Source: Planctomycetia bacterium
GTDB lineage: Bacteria; Planctomycetota; Planctomycetia; Pirellulales; UBA1268
Direction of reading: 5' to 3'
Assembly: GCA_009919445.1 (NCBI GenBank)
Contig: RGBY01000007.1
Span: 1-27,943, forward strand
Length of the DNA: 27,943 bases
Shown here piece by piece: positions 8,252 to 16,000 of the stretch (positions are counted from its first letter, which is position 1; every line of letters starts with the position of its first letter). A program made the position numbers and the translations under genes. Under the pieces are notes generated by a model. The model saw only the letters and a list, made by a program, of their open reading frames with translations. It searched no databases and was not told the DNA's origin.

Positions 8252-8280
8252 GGAACGCATCCGTTGGCAATGGGGTGGCA

Positions 8281-8309
8281 GATATGCCCGAGAGGAGGCT
8301 CTCGGTATC
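8281..8309 (-). promoter_or_regulatory. Strong hairpin in folK leader
   Basis: CCGAGAG (8288-8294) and CTCTCGG (8299-8305) form a perfect 7-bp stem with a 4-nt loop. GATA/TATC add four pairs outside a 3-nt bulge. The hairpin ends about 50 nt upstream of the folK ATG and shares the 10-mer CGAGAGGAGG with the ribosome-binding-site region (8244-8253 and 8289-8298). Confidence 0.5.
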
Positions 8310-8464
8310 ACCACCCGTGCTTAGGCCTGTCAGACTGCGTTCATGCGGTCAAAAGAATATCGTGCGACATTCTATGGCCAGATAATAACCCCAAGGCAAG
8401 CGGCACGTTTCAGATTTATTTATCCGAAATCGTGCCAGAACTTATTTGCCCCATTGATTCACAG

Positions 8465-8553
8465 GCTTCGAAGACGGGGGGGACATCCAAGCCACGGCAA
8501 ATGCCGTCGACTGTCGATCCCTCACGTCGCCGCCCCCCTTTGCTTCTTCGAAA
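8465..8553. repeat. Long imperfect inverted repeat with nested hairpin
   Basis: TTCGAAGA (8467-8474) pairs with TCTTCGAA (8545-8552), and a G7 run (8476-8482) can pair with C6 (8533-8538). The roughly 50-nt apical part contains a further dyad, ACGGCA-AA-TGCCGT (8494-8507). The whole could fold as an 86-nt branched stem in either transcript. Confidence 0.45.
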
Positions 8554-9166
8554 TCTGCGTTGTGAATTCTTAGGTCAGCCACTTGGCTGGTCGACCAAAG
8601 CCGTTTGGTCTGTACCCGCCCTCAATATGGTTGCTTTACATCGCTGGATGCATCAAACGCTATTCGTTACACCAAATTCATTTCACGACAGGCGGCTTTT
8701 GCACCGAGCCAAGCGTACGCTTCTGAATCGGCTTGCCGCATGCCACCCAACGAGTCGTTTCGGTTGCTGCGATGAGCATGCATTCTGTAGAGCCGCGCCG
8801 CCCTGTCAAGCGCAAGCTGTTGCTTCCGAAAGAAGTTCTCACTTGGCCACTGCGAAAGCATCTGACCACAGCAAGAAGGACATCCTGTTGAAGACGGAAG
8901 CAAGTGCTGCGACGCATTTTTTCACCAGCACAAATGTCTCCCGAGCAAAACAGAAGAACTCCGCTCGGAGCCGGTGAATAACCTGTCAGCTTCCGCGAGG
9001 CAGTTGATCAGGGCGGTCTTACACGCACGAAAAGGATGCTGGAAAAACAGCATGGCAACTTCGATCCTTCGGTTTTTCAGGCATTTGGAAGGCCCCTGTG
9101 ACTCTGGAAAGCCGGAGGGGTAGCCAAGGCCTTGCGTGCACGGTGGGGGAGCATGGAAAAGCCCGG

Positions 9167-9185
9167 TGTTTTTTTGCAAAAAACA
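9167..9185. repeat. A/T-rich perfect palindrome
   Basis: TGTTTTTT (9167-9174) and AAAAAACA (9178-9185) form a perfect 8-bp dyad with loop TGC. It lies about 140 bp upstream of the DUF2617-like gene in an otherwise GC-rich genome. It could be a protein-binding operator or a terminator-like element. Confidence 0.4.
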
Positions 9186-9310
9186 GGCGGTATGCCGAGT
9201 GATAGGAGTGGCTTAGAGAACCCGATATACTGTCCATCTGCCACACGACTACCGCGCAAACTACCTTTTGTTCCTCAGTCCTCACCGTGGGGGCTTGGGC
9301 ACGGCTCTGT

Positions 9311-9315
9311 GGAGG
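9311..9315 (+). promoter_or_regulatory. Ribosome binding site that decides a GTG start
   Basis: GGAGG lies 9 nt before GTG 9325. It favours this start over the upstream TTG at 9268, which has no such sequence. Confidence 0.55.
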
Positions 9316-9324
9316 CTTGCCTTC

Positions 9325-9864
9325 GTGATTTCAGCCCGTCCCAGCGTTACAGAACTCGTCTTTCAGCTCTATGGGCGTTCCCTGCATCCAGAGCTGTTCC
9401 AGCAGCATGTTGTGCGCCGGCTTGAGCGGGGACTGTTTCAGGCTGAGGTGGCCATCACCGGCAGCGGGCATGTGGTCTGCTGGCAGGGTGCGGGGCTGAC
9501 GCTGAGCGAGGTCGCGACGGCTGCAACGGCCCCCTTGCCAATGAAGCGGCGTCTGCTTTCGCACCCGATACATGGCGAGCGAACCGATTCCCTTGAGTGT
9601 GCCAACGGCGTCTGCTACGAAACCTGTTTTCAACTCGAGCGGGTTCAGCCCGACGAGTTTTGGACGTTCCAGCAAGAACTTTGCGACGACGGAAACACCC
9701 GAGGTTTGTTTCATCGGTTTGCCGCTGGGGGGCGTCTGGCGGTAGGCGCCGTGAGTTGGATCAATGTCGAAACACGGCGAAAGAGCCTTATCGTGCAGGC
9801 TTTCCACACCTTCCCGGATGAATTTGCCGTGGTGAAAAGCCAATCAATTTTTCAAATGCCCTGA
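9325..9864 (+). CDS. DUF2617-like protein of unknown function
   Basis: A 179-residue soluble protein with no signal peptide. The pattern VFQLYGRSLHPELFQ, then a strand-rich segment ending TGSGHVVCWQ, then LTEV-like LSEVATAA, KRRLLSHPIHGER and a second half with VCYETCFQLERVQPDEF resembles the DUF2617 family found in planctomycetes and actinobacteria; this is recalled, not searched. No catalytic motif is recognised. The start GTG at 9325 was chosen for GGAGG at 9311-9315, 9 nt away; an in-frame TTG at 9268 lacks one. The gene sits 80 bp before a response regulator on the same strand and might be co-transcribed with it. Confidence 0.7.
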   Translation: MISARPSVTELVFQLYGRSLHPELFQQHVVRRLERGLFQAEVAITGSGHVVCWQGAGLTLSEVATAATAPLPMKRRLLSHPIHGERTDSLECANGVCYETCFQLERVQPDEFWTFQQELCDDGNTRGLFHRFAAGGRLAVGAVSWINVETRRKSLIVQAFHTFPDEFAVVKSQSIFQMP

Positions 9865-9873
9865 GTGTGAACA

Positions 9874-9912
9874 CGAGCCTGAAACTACCCTCGAGCCTGA
9901 ACTGAAGTCAGG
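9874..9912 (+). repeat. Direct repeat and small hairpin upstream of the response regulator
   Basis: CGAGCCTGAA occurs at 9874-9883 and 9892-9901, an 18-bp period. The second copy runs into a CCTGA/TCAGG stem (9896-9900 with 9908-9912). The block begins 10 bp after the preceding stop codon and ends about 30 bp before the regulator ATG, so it could be a paired binding site or a leader element. Confidence 0.35.
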
Positions 9913-9944
9913 GAGATCCCCAGCGGAGCGAACGCAGTTTTCCT

Positions 9945-10418
9945 ATGCCCAATCAAGACGCCAAGGCCGGCTCTAGCCGGATTCTCATCGCCGACGATAA
10001 CGAGCCGAATCGCGAATTGCTGGAGGTCTATCTGGCTGATCTCGATTGCGAAATCGAGACGGCAATCGATGGCCGGGATACGCTCGACAAAGTCGCCTCA
10101 TTCAAGCCGGATGTCATCCTGCTTGATATCATGATGCCCAAATTGTCTGGCTTTGAAGTCTGCCAGCAACTGAAGGCAGATTCCGAGACACGGCAGATCA
10201 TGATCTTGATGGTCACGGCACTCGGTGAACTTGGCGATATTGAACGAGCCGTCGAGGCCGGAACCGATGACTTTCTCTCGAAGCCAGTCAACCGGGTCGA
10301 ACTCGTGAAGCGGGTTGAGAACATGCTCAAACTGCGGCATGTCAGTGACGAACTGGAGCGGTTGCGGCACTACATCAGCAGCATGGACGACGATCTGCCG
10401 CCTCGTCAGGCCGACTGA
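9945..10418 (+). CDS. Stand-alone response-regulator receiver protein
   Basis: 157 residues: one CheY-like receiver domain and a short charged C-terminal tail, with no DNA-binding or enzymatic output domain. Key residues are present: acidic pair DD (17-18), phosphoacceptor D61 in LLDIMMP, T91 in MVTALG and K113 in LSKPV. Sequence style (DDNEPNRELLEVYL, DIMMPKLSGFEVC) is that of PleD/DivK-like receivers that relay phosphate in two-component phosphorelays. No cognate histidine kinase lies in the window. The tail (SDELERLRHYISSMDDDLPP) could form a short helix. The start ATG at 9945 has only a weak ribosome binding site. Confidence 0.9.
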   Translation: MPNQDAKAGSSRILIADDNEPNRELLEVYLADLDCEIETAIDGRDTLDKVASFKPDVILLDIMMPKLSGFEVCQQLKADSETRQIMILMVTALGELGDIERAVEAGTDDFLSKPVNRVELVKRVENMLKLRHVSDELERLRHYISSMDDDLPPRQAD

Positions 10419-10501
10419 TCAGGCCTTGGCCGACGGGTTGATGGCGGTCTCGGCTGCGTAGAGGCTCTGGATGGCTTCTTCCACGGCCAGTGAGGGGCCA
10501 G

Positions 10502-11380
10502 TTAGGAGCGTGTCAGGCCAACCTGTTCCAGCACGCGAATCGCGGCAGGTGACTTGTTTAAGACGTAGAGATGCAGGCCAGGGACACCGCTGGCGATCAG
10601 TTCCTCGGCCTGCCGGGCAGCGTATTCAACTCCGGCCTCAAACTGAGCTTCTGTGCTCTCCCCGGCAGCCTCGAAGGCCCGGGTAAACGTCTCTGGCAGC
10701 CGTGCCTTGCAGAGGCTGGCAATCCGCTGGATTTGCTTGAAGTTAGTGACCGGCATGAGGCCGGGCACGATCGGCTGGTCAATGCCAATGGCCGAACAAC
10801 GATCGCGGAAGCGAAAGAAGTCAGCGTTGTCGTAAAAAAGCTGAGTCACCACGACATCGCCGCCGGCGTCACACTTTTGCTTGAGGAATGCCAGGTCGGT
10901 TTCAGGGCTGACTGCTTCCTGGTGGGTTTCGGGATAGCCTGCTACGAGAATGGAAAACGCAGGAAATTCATTGCGAATCAGGGCAACAAGTTCGGAGGCA
11001 TATTGCAGTCCGTCAGCCACTGGAGTGAAAGACGTTTCACCTTGAGGAGGATCTCCTCGCAACGCAACAATGGCCGAGACACCTCGCTGCTGAGCTGTGC
11101 GGAGATACTCACGCAACTCGGTCACGGTTCGGCCGACGCAGGTCAGGTGACTGGCCACGGCGATGCCAGGGTGGCGACTCTGAACGCCATCGAGCACATC
11201 GAGCGTCTTTTGCTGCGTTGAGCCACCGGCACCGTAGGTGCAGGTGATCAAGGCGGGCTCAAAGCCCACCAGTTCACTCACGGTCTGCCAGAGCATGGCT
11301 TCAGACTCGGGAGTCTTGGGGGGAAACAGTTCGAACGAAAGCCCAAAAGAACCGGGAGCATAGGTATCGCGAAGTGACAC
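10502..11380 (-). CDS. metF: Methylenetetrahydrofolate reductase
   Basis: 292 residues, matching E. coli MetF (296). The FAD-dependent TIM-barrel enzyme reduces 5,10-methylene-THF to 5-methyl-THF for methionine synthesis. Family segments are LSFELFPPKTPE with the catalytic Glu, TCTYGAGGS, SHLTCVGRT, ALRGDPPQGE, VAGYPETHQEA, LKQKCDAGGDVVVTQLFYDN and PGLMPVTNFKQI, in the right order. The GTG at 11380 is preceded by AAAGGA about 7 nt upstream. It is the only obvious methionine-cycle gene here; it and folK both serve folate but are in different operons. Confidence 0.95.
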   Translation of the reverse strand: MSLRDTYAPGSFGLSFELFPPKTPESEAMLWQTVSELVGFEPALITCTYGAGGSTQQKTLDVLDGVQSRHPGIAVASHLTCVGRTVTELREYLRTAQQRGVSAIVALRGDPPQGETSFTPVADGLQYASELVALIRNEFPAFSILVAGYPETHQEAVSPETDLAFLKQKCDAGGDVVVTQLFYDNADFFRFRDRCSAIGIDQPIVPGLMPVTNFKQIQRIASLCKARLPETFTRAFEAAGESTEAQFEAGVEYAARQAEELIASGVPGLHLYVLNKSPAAIRVLEQVGLTRS

Positions 11381-11418
11381 AGTGATTCCTTTCTGCGGCC
11401 TGCGGGAATCGGGTCCGG

Positions 11419-11437
11419 GAAACCCGTCGGGGGTTTC
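11419..11437 (-). terminator. Hairpin between GlmU-like gene and metF
   Basis: GAAACCC (11419-11425) and GGGTTTC (11431-11437) form a perfect 7-bp stem with a 5-nt loop, about 40 bp after the stop of the GlmU-like gene and 39 bp before the metF GTG. No T-run follows on the minus strand. It is either a terminator or a metF leader structure. Confidence 0.5.
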
Positions 11438-11477
11438 GTCGGTGAAAACGCCGCTCAGCCCTTCACCCTACCAGACA

Positions 11478-12806
11478 TCATGGTTCGACGCAGGACGGAC
11501 TTTCCCGTGCTGGCCCAGGTGGGCTGTCGCCTGCCTCCATGCCAGAAGCATCGGCCAACTGAGCCACCGCTGTCAAAAGGTGGCGGTCTGCTGGCAAGAA
11601 CGCAAGGTCACGGCGGCTCAGCATTCGGGCGAGGGAGGTTGCCACCAGATCGACGCTGGTCCGGGTTCCTTGTTCGGCTGCCGAAAGCCGGGTGGTGAAT
11701 GCCGGAACCGGGCTCGCGACAACCCCACCGAGGGTGGCGGCAGGACCGATGAGGCCACCGCAAGGTAACGACGTCTGAATGGCTGTCTTCGTGAAGTCGC
11801 CAATCAGGCTGCCAAAAAACTGGCGACCTGTTGCGGTTTGGCTGCCAGTCTCATCGCCGCGGAGCCGTACCGGTCCATAGCTGAATTTGAGATTTCCAGT
11901 GATCGTGCCGGCAGCCAGATTGACCCAGCTACCGAGATGACTGTGACCAAGAAATCCTTCGTGTGACTTGTTCGAAAAGGGCTCGATGACGGTTGCGGTG
12001 ACTTCACCCCCAAGTCGGCAGTCGTGGCCGGTTACAGTCCCGGGGCCCAGCCAGCTGTGTGGATGCACTTTTGTCCGGCGGCCGATTCGTACCGGACCAT
12101 CAAAGCAACAGAACGGCCCGACATCAGCGGCGGCGTCAATAAGAACGGGCCCTTCACGAACCACGATTTCATCGGCAACCTTCGGGGCGAGCGTGGGCTC
12201 GTCCAGATGTTCAAGAAACAGGCCGGGGCGATATTCGACATAGCGGCCTGAATCGAGGGCGACCGTTAGCATGGCTGCCAAGCTGACTTCGTGGGCAGTC
12301 AACAGATCAGCCGGTGTTTGAAGCAGTTCAAGTGTGGCATCAAACTGGGGAAGGTCGGTATCGGCAAGTGCGTCGAGTGACTGCCGGCCCTGGCTGATCG
12401 CGTTGAGAGTGTCAGCAGAGTCGTCATTTCGTTGAAGGATTGCCGCTGCGACTGTGGACCCCGCAAGAATGACTCCGGGGCGGCCTGCTTCAAGGAGTGT
12501 CCGCAGGCAGATCAGTTGTGGTCGGCTGGGGATCAGGCGGGCATTGACCAGGAGGACCAACGTTGAGGGAAGGGACGCGGTGTTCTGTGCCACTTCTCGC
12601 GGGCCACCCCAGAGCGGCACTCGGCTATCACCAAGGGCCTCGAGATAGCGTTGCAGGTGAGGCCGGAGGATTCGATGGACTCTTCCGAACGCCCCGAGCA
12701 TCTCCACCAGGCTGCCGGCACCGATGGTGAGGTCACAGGCAGGCCGGGCCACGGCCAGGGGGCCGAGGGCGTCAACGGCGGTATCTTCACAGGCATAGAC
12801 ATCCAT
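11478..12806 (-). CDS. GlmU-like sugar nucleotidyltransferase / acyltransferase-fold protein
   Basis: 442 residues. The N-terminus (YACEDTAVDALGPLAVARPACDL) matches the bacterial GlmU-variant family typical of Bacteroidetes and planctomycetes (usually FEDxxxxxxxPLxxxRPVxDL). This family lacks the classical GGxGTR nucleotidyltransferase loop. The C-terminal part (about residues 225-400) is a left-handed beta-helix of hexapeptide repeats: VLIDAAADVGPFC, IGRRTKVHPHSWLG, GSWVNLAAGTITGNLKFSYG. Members are thought to handle UDP-GlcNAc or another sugar-1-phosphate; the substrate is not shown here. The ATG at 12806 fits the family N-terminus; a longer frame to 12944 would run into the tRNA gene and is rejected. 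Confidence 0.8.
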   Translation of the reverse strand: MDVYACEDTAVDALGPLAVARPACDLTIGAGSLVEMLGAFGRVHRILRPHLQRYLEALGDSRVPLWGGPREVAQNTASLPSTLVLLVNARLIPSRPQLICLRTLLEAGRPGVILAGSTVAAAILQRNDDSADTLNAISQGRQSLDALADTDLPQFDATLELLQTPADLLTAHEVSLAAMLTVALDSGRYVEYRPGLFLEHLDEPTLAPKVADEIVVREGPVLIDAAADVGPFCCFDGPVRIGRRTKVHPHSWLGPGTVTGHDCRLGGEVTATVIEPFSNKSHEGFLGHSHLGSWVNLAAGTITGNLKFSYGPVRLRGDETGSQTATGRQFFGSLIGDFTKTAIQTSLPCGGLIGPAATLGGVVASPVPAFTTRLSAAEQGTRTSVDLVATSLARMLSRRDLAFLPADRHLLTAVAQLADASGMEAGDSPPGPARESPSCVEP

Positions 12807-12852
12807 GGCAGAGCACCCTAGCAGACGTTCTGGGGCGTCAGCGAGATCACTG

Positions 12853-12882
12853 CTGGCAAAACCTGCGGCTGTGCCGTAATCT
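12853..12882 (+). promoter_or_regulatory. Possible promoter of tRNA-Leu
   Basis: CTGGCA (12853-12858) and TAATCT (12877-12882), 18 bp apart, resemble -35 and -10 boxes. Initiation would fall just before the mature 5' end at 12893. Both boxes deviate from consensus. Confidence 0.35.
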
Positions 12883-12892
12883 TCGGGTCTCA

Positions 12893-12975
12893 GCCGGAGT
12901 GGCGGAATGGCAGACGCGACGGATTCAAAATCCGTTGCCCGCAAGGGCGTGTGGGTTCAAGTCCCACCTCCGGCA
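12893..12975 (+). tRNA. tRNA-Leu(CAA)
   Basis: 83 nt with a complete cloverleaf. The acceptor GCCGGAG pairs with CTCCGGC and is followed by discriminator A. The anticodon arm is ACGGA-TTCAAAA-TCCGT with anticodon CAA at 12926-12928, reading TTG. The long class II variable arm has a GCCC/GGGC stem and GCAA loop. The T arm is GTGGG-TTCAAGT-CCCAC. The 3' CCA is not encoded. It is divergent from the GlmU-like gene and convergent with the PVC cytochrome gene. Confidence 0.96.
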
Positions 12976-12981
12976 TTTGGA

Positions 12982-13015
12982 TAGCGGCAAGAGTTCAAAA
13001 TGACTCCGGCCGCTA
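12982..13015. terminator. Bidirectional terminator-like hairpin between tRNA-Leu and PVC gene
   Basis: TAGCGGC (12982-12988) pairs with GCCGCTA (13009-13015); an AA/CG internal loop is followed by GAGT/ACTC (12991-12994 with 13003-13006) and an 8-nt loop. It starts 7 bp after the tRNA end and includes the TAG stop of the minus-strand PVC gene, so it can serve both convergent transcripts. No clear U-tract follows. Confidence 0.5.
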
Positions 13016-16000
13016 CTGCTTTCGCACTTCGAGGACGTAACGAATCAGATCGTTGAACTCCCGACGGCTTTTCAACTGCCGCACAAGATGTTCCGGCATC
13101 AGGGAGACGGGTGACTCGAAAATCTCATCGATGTCGTCTTTGCGAATAGTCAGCGGTTCTGCCTGGGCAAGATTCCGCAGAACAATCTGCTCGGCCGTTT
13201 CAGAGATGCGGATGCCGGTTTGTTGTTTTCCGTCTGCGGTAATCACCGTGACCTGGGCGTAGTCCTTGTCGATTCGTTTCGATGGATAGAGCACGGATTC
13301 AACCAGCTGCTCTGGCGTCAGGGACGTTTTCAAGGTTTCGAGATTGGGAGCCAGTCTGACACTGCCGGCCGCCGGCAGGTGGCAGGTGGCACAGGCAGCA
13401 GCAGACTTCAGGAAGACAGTTTTGCCACGGCGAGCTGAGCCTTTGGCCAAGGCCACGCGGGCCAGTTCAGCAAGCGGGGTTGCCAAGAGCTCCTTTTCGA
13501 GGGCGTCGTTGGAAAACAGTGTTTCTGCAGAGCCGTTGGCCGCCGCGACGAGGTCAGGCTCAAGAGGGTGCGCAGCCATCAGTTCATCTGGCTTCCAGAA
13601 CGTGGTCTGGTTGCGTGTCTCCGCCCGTACGCGTTTGACCGTGGCGGCCGAAATCGGAGCAGCCTTGTTGCCCCAAGTATTCCGCACAAAGGTGAGGACG
13701 TCGGCCAACTCATCATCCGTGAGCAGGTTGCGGAAGGCCGTCATTGGCGGGACGCCACGGGCGGGGTCATAGGTTTTGCCATGCAGGGTAAGGGGGCCCC
13801 ACATGCCGTGCAGGGTGAGTTTGATCAGGCGGTCTTCACTTCCGCTTACCCAGGGACTGTTAACCAGGGAGGGATAGATGATGCCGTTTCCTTTGCCGTG
13901 TGGCAGATGGCAGGTGCTGCAGTGAGCCTCCCGCTGAAAGACTTTGGCGCCACGTTCGTAGGCCTGGCGATCGTTCCCCTGCAGGTGTTTGGGTGGCTCA
14001 AACTTCACGAACTCAGTCTCGGCAGACGCGGCGAATCCGGTTGCTGAGGTGCCGTCGACCTTGTTCCAAAAGTGTGCGACTGTCTCGGCGGCAATTCGGG
14101 CATGCCCGACCGTTGAGGCCAAGAGGCTCTCCAGGAGGGGTTCATTTCTGACGTTGTGCTGCTGGTGCAGCCAAAGTGCCTCCAGCAGATGATGGGCCTC
14201 GATCTCGTCATTAGCATCAAAGTCAGCCATCCACTTTTGGGTGGCGGTGATCACCGCGGCAGACTCGCGGCCGCTCAACTCGACGCGGGTGCGGTGGCGA
14301 ACCCCGTTGACGGGGTGCTTGAGATTCTCAAGAAGCCGCTCGATCGGTTCCCCGGCAATTGCCACTGGCTGCTGTAGCGGCTGCCCCTTGCGGGTGAGTC
14401 GCAGGATGCGGCCATGGGTGTGATCTCGGTTGGGATCACGAATGTTGTGCTGCATGTGGCCAATGATCACGTTCTGCCAGTCAGACACGTAGAGGGCCCC
14501 GTCTTCACCAACAATGGCATCGGTGGGACGGAAATTGCGGTCATCGCTGTTGAGTAACTCTTGTCCCGGAGTTCCCCAGACTTCCCCAAGGCGTCGCTGG
14601 CTGCTATCCGCTCCCTTGATGCTCACCGTGAAGGCAGCTACTCGCTCGCTGCCATTGAAGAACTCAATTTTCCCGGGATGAAAGCGATCTTCGAAACCCT
14701 GGCGATTCCAGACTCTAAATTCTGCAATCTGGACGGGCTTTGGGAAAATACCTTGCATCCATGGGTTGTTCTGCTTGTCGGTGTGGGCAAAGGTGTCTTT
14801 GTTGCCATCGACAAGAAGTTTGGCCGGGAACATGCCGTTGGAATATTCACTCGAGAGGGAAAGCGTTGCGGTGCCGGCAATGTTCTGGCTTTTGCTCGAG
14901 GGGTCAGGCGAGGCAATGACTTCGATCTCTGAAATATTCATCTGCTGATTGCCAGCCACGCTCAATTTAAAGCCTGTAATGGCTGTGTTCTTGAGAGCCG
15001 GGTGATCGATGGTGATGAGTCGACCTCCCTTTGAGACGACCGCCTCTTCCGCGGATGGTTTGTCTGCGGTTTCTGGCTTAACGGTATCACCACGGTCAAG
15101 GTCGTACTGCTTCACCCCGAGGAACCCAATCGTGTTGCAGATCAGGAAGTCATCCTGCATGTCTTCCGGAAAGTGTTCCGAAGACAAGATTTCACAGGCA
15201 GGAACCGGACGAAACTCTTTCTCGAGCAGTTTGTGCATCTTGAAGCCAGCGGCCTCTGGTCGCACCTGATACGCGCGGCCACTCGTTCCGTCGGTGGCGT
15301 AGCAGTAGCCCCAGGAGTCAAAACTGGTGCCATGCGGATTGGGGCCATTCGCAGCGTGAGGTGTAATCGCGAACGTTCGTGGATTTAACCGATACATGCC
15401 AGACTGACCGATATCGAGATTCCGCCGCCAAGGCGTTTCATGGTTGTTGACCAGGAAGATGCCGCTTTGCCAGTAGATGCCCCCGTCAGGGCCGAAGATC
15501 AGATTGTTGGCCGCATGATGGGTGTCGGAGGTGCCCAGGCCTTGCAGGAGTACGGTACGGACATCCGCGACATCATCCCCATCGGTGTCTTTCAAGAACA
15601 GCAGATCGGGGCCTGAGGTCACAACGACACCACCTCCCCAGAACTCAAAGCCAAGCGGGTTGTGAACGTGGGCGAAAATTTTTCGCCGGTCTGCCACGCC
15701 GTCACGGTCGTCATCTTCAAGGATGACGAGGGCGTCGTTCATTTCCTTGAGTGGCTCCCACTTGGGGTAGGTGTTCCAGCACGCGGCCCAAAGGCGACCC
15801 TTGCCATCAACCTGCAACTGAACAGGGTTGGCGAAGTCTTCAAACATTTCTTCAGAGGCAAAAACATTGAGATGGTAGCCCTCAGGAACGTTTGTTTGGG
15901 CGACGCTTTCTTCCGGGCTGAGGTATTTGACGCTCCCTTCTTTAACAGCACTTGAGCTGGCACTGCCGCCGCCGACGTTGGAGATCACCTTGACCGGGGG

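Larger units (their letters stand above)
8232..9324. other. 1.1-kb divergent intergenic region without a convincing gene
   Basis: It lies between the minus-strand folK operon and the plus-strand DUF2617-like gene. By eye, its middle (about 8345-9260) is less GC-rich than the flanking genes. Several open frames up to 280 codons exist, but their translations show no family resemblance, odd composition and no ribosome binding sites. It contains hairpins at 8281-8309, 8465-8553 and 9167-9185, and a TATACT at 9226-9231 that could be the -10 box of the plus-strand gene. It should hold two divergent promoters; a structured RNA or gene remnants are possible. Confidence 0.5.

Noticed and set aside
8135..8977. 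Plus-strand 280-codon open frame covering the folK start and the intergenic region
   Set aside because: It overlaps folK antisense, has no ribosome binding site, and its translation is Arg/Ser/His/Cys-rich without any recognisable domain.
8922..9179. Minus-strand 85-codon frame in the intergenic region
   Set aside because: No ribosome binding site or family resemblance was found. I cannot exclude a small gene, but nothing supports one.
10419..10501. Protein-like minus-strand reading (AVEEAIQSLYAAETAINP) between the receiver gene and metF
   Set aside because: It is out of frame with metF, only about 26 codons long, and such open stretches are common in GC-rich DNA. It could be a gene remnant, but there is no further evidence.
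12807..12944. Extended start of the GlmU-like protein
   Set aside because: The family N-terminus begins at the ATG at 12806, and the extension reads into tRNA-Leu on the opposite strand.
12893..12975. tRNA-Leu as an integration site for a genomic island
   Set aside because: No integrase, no repeat of the tRNA 3' end was noticed, and the flanking genes look native.
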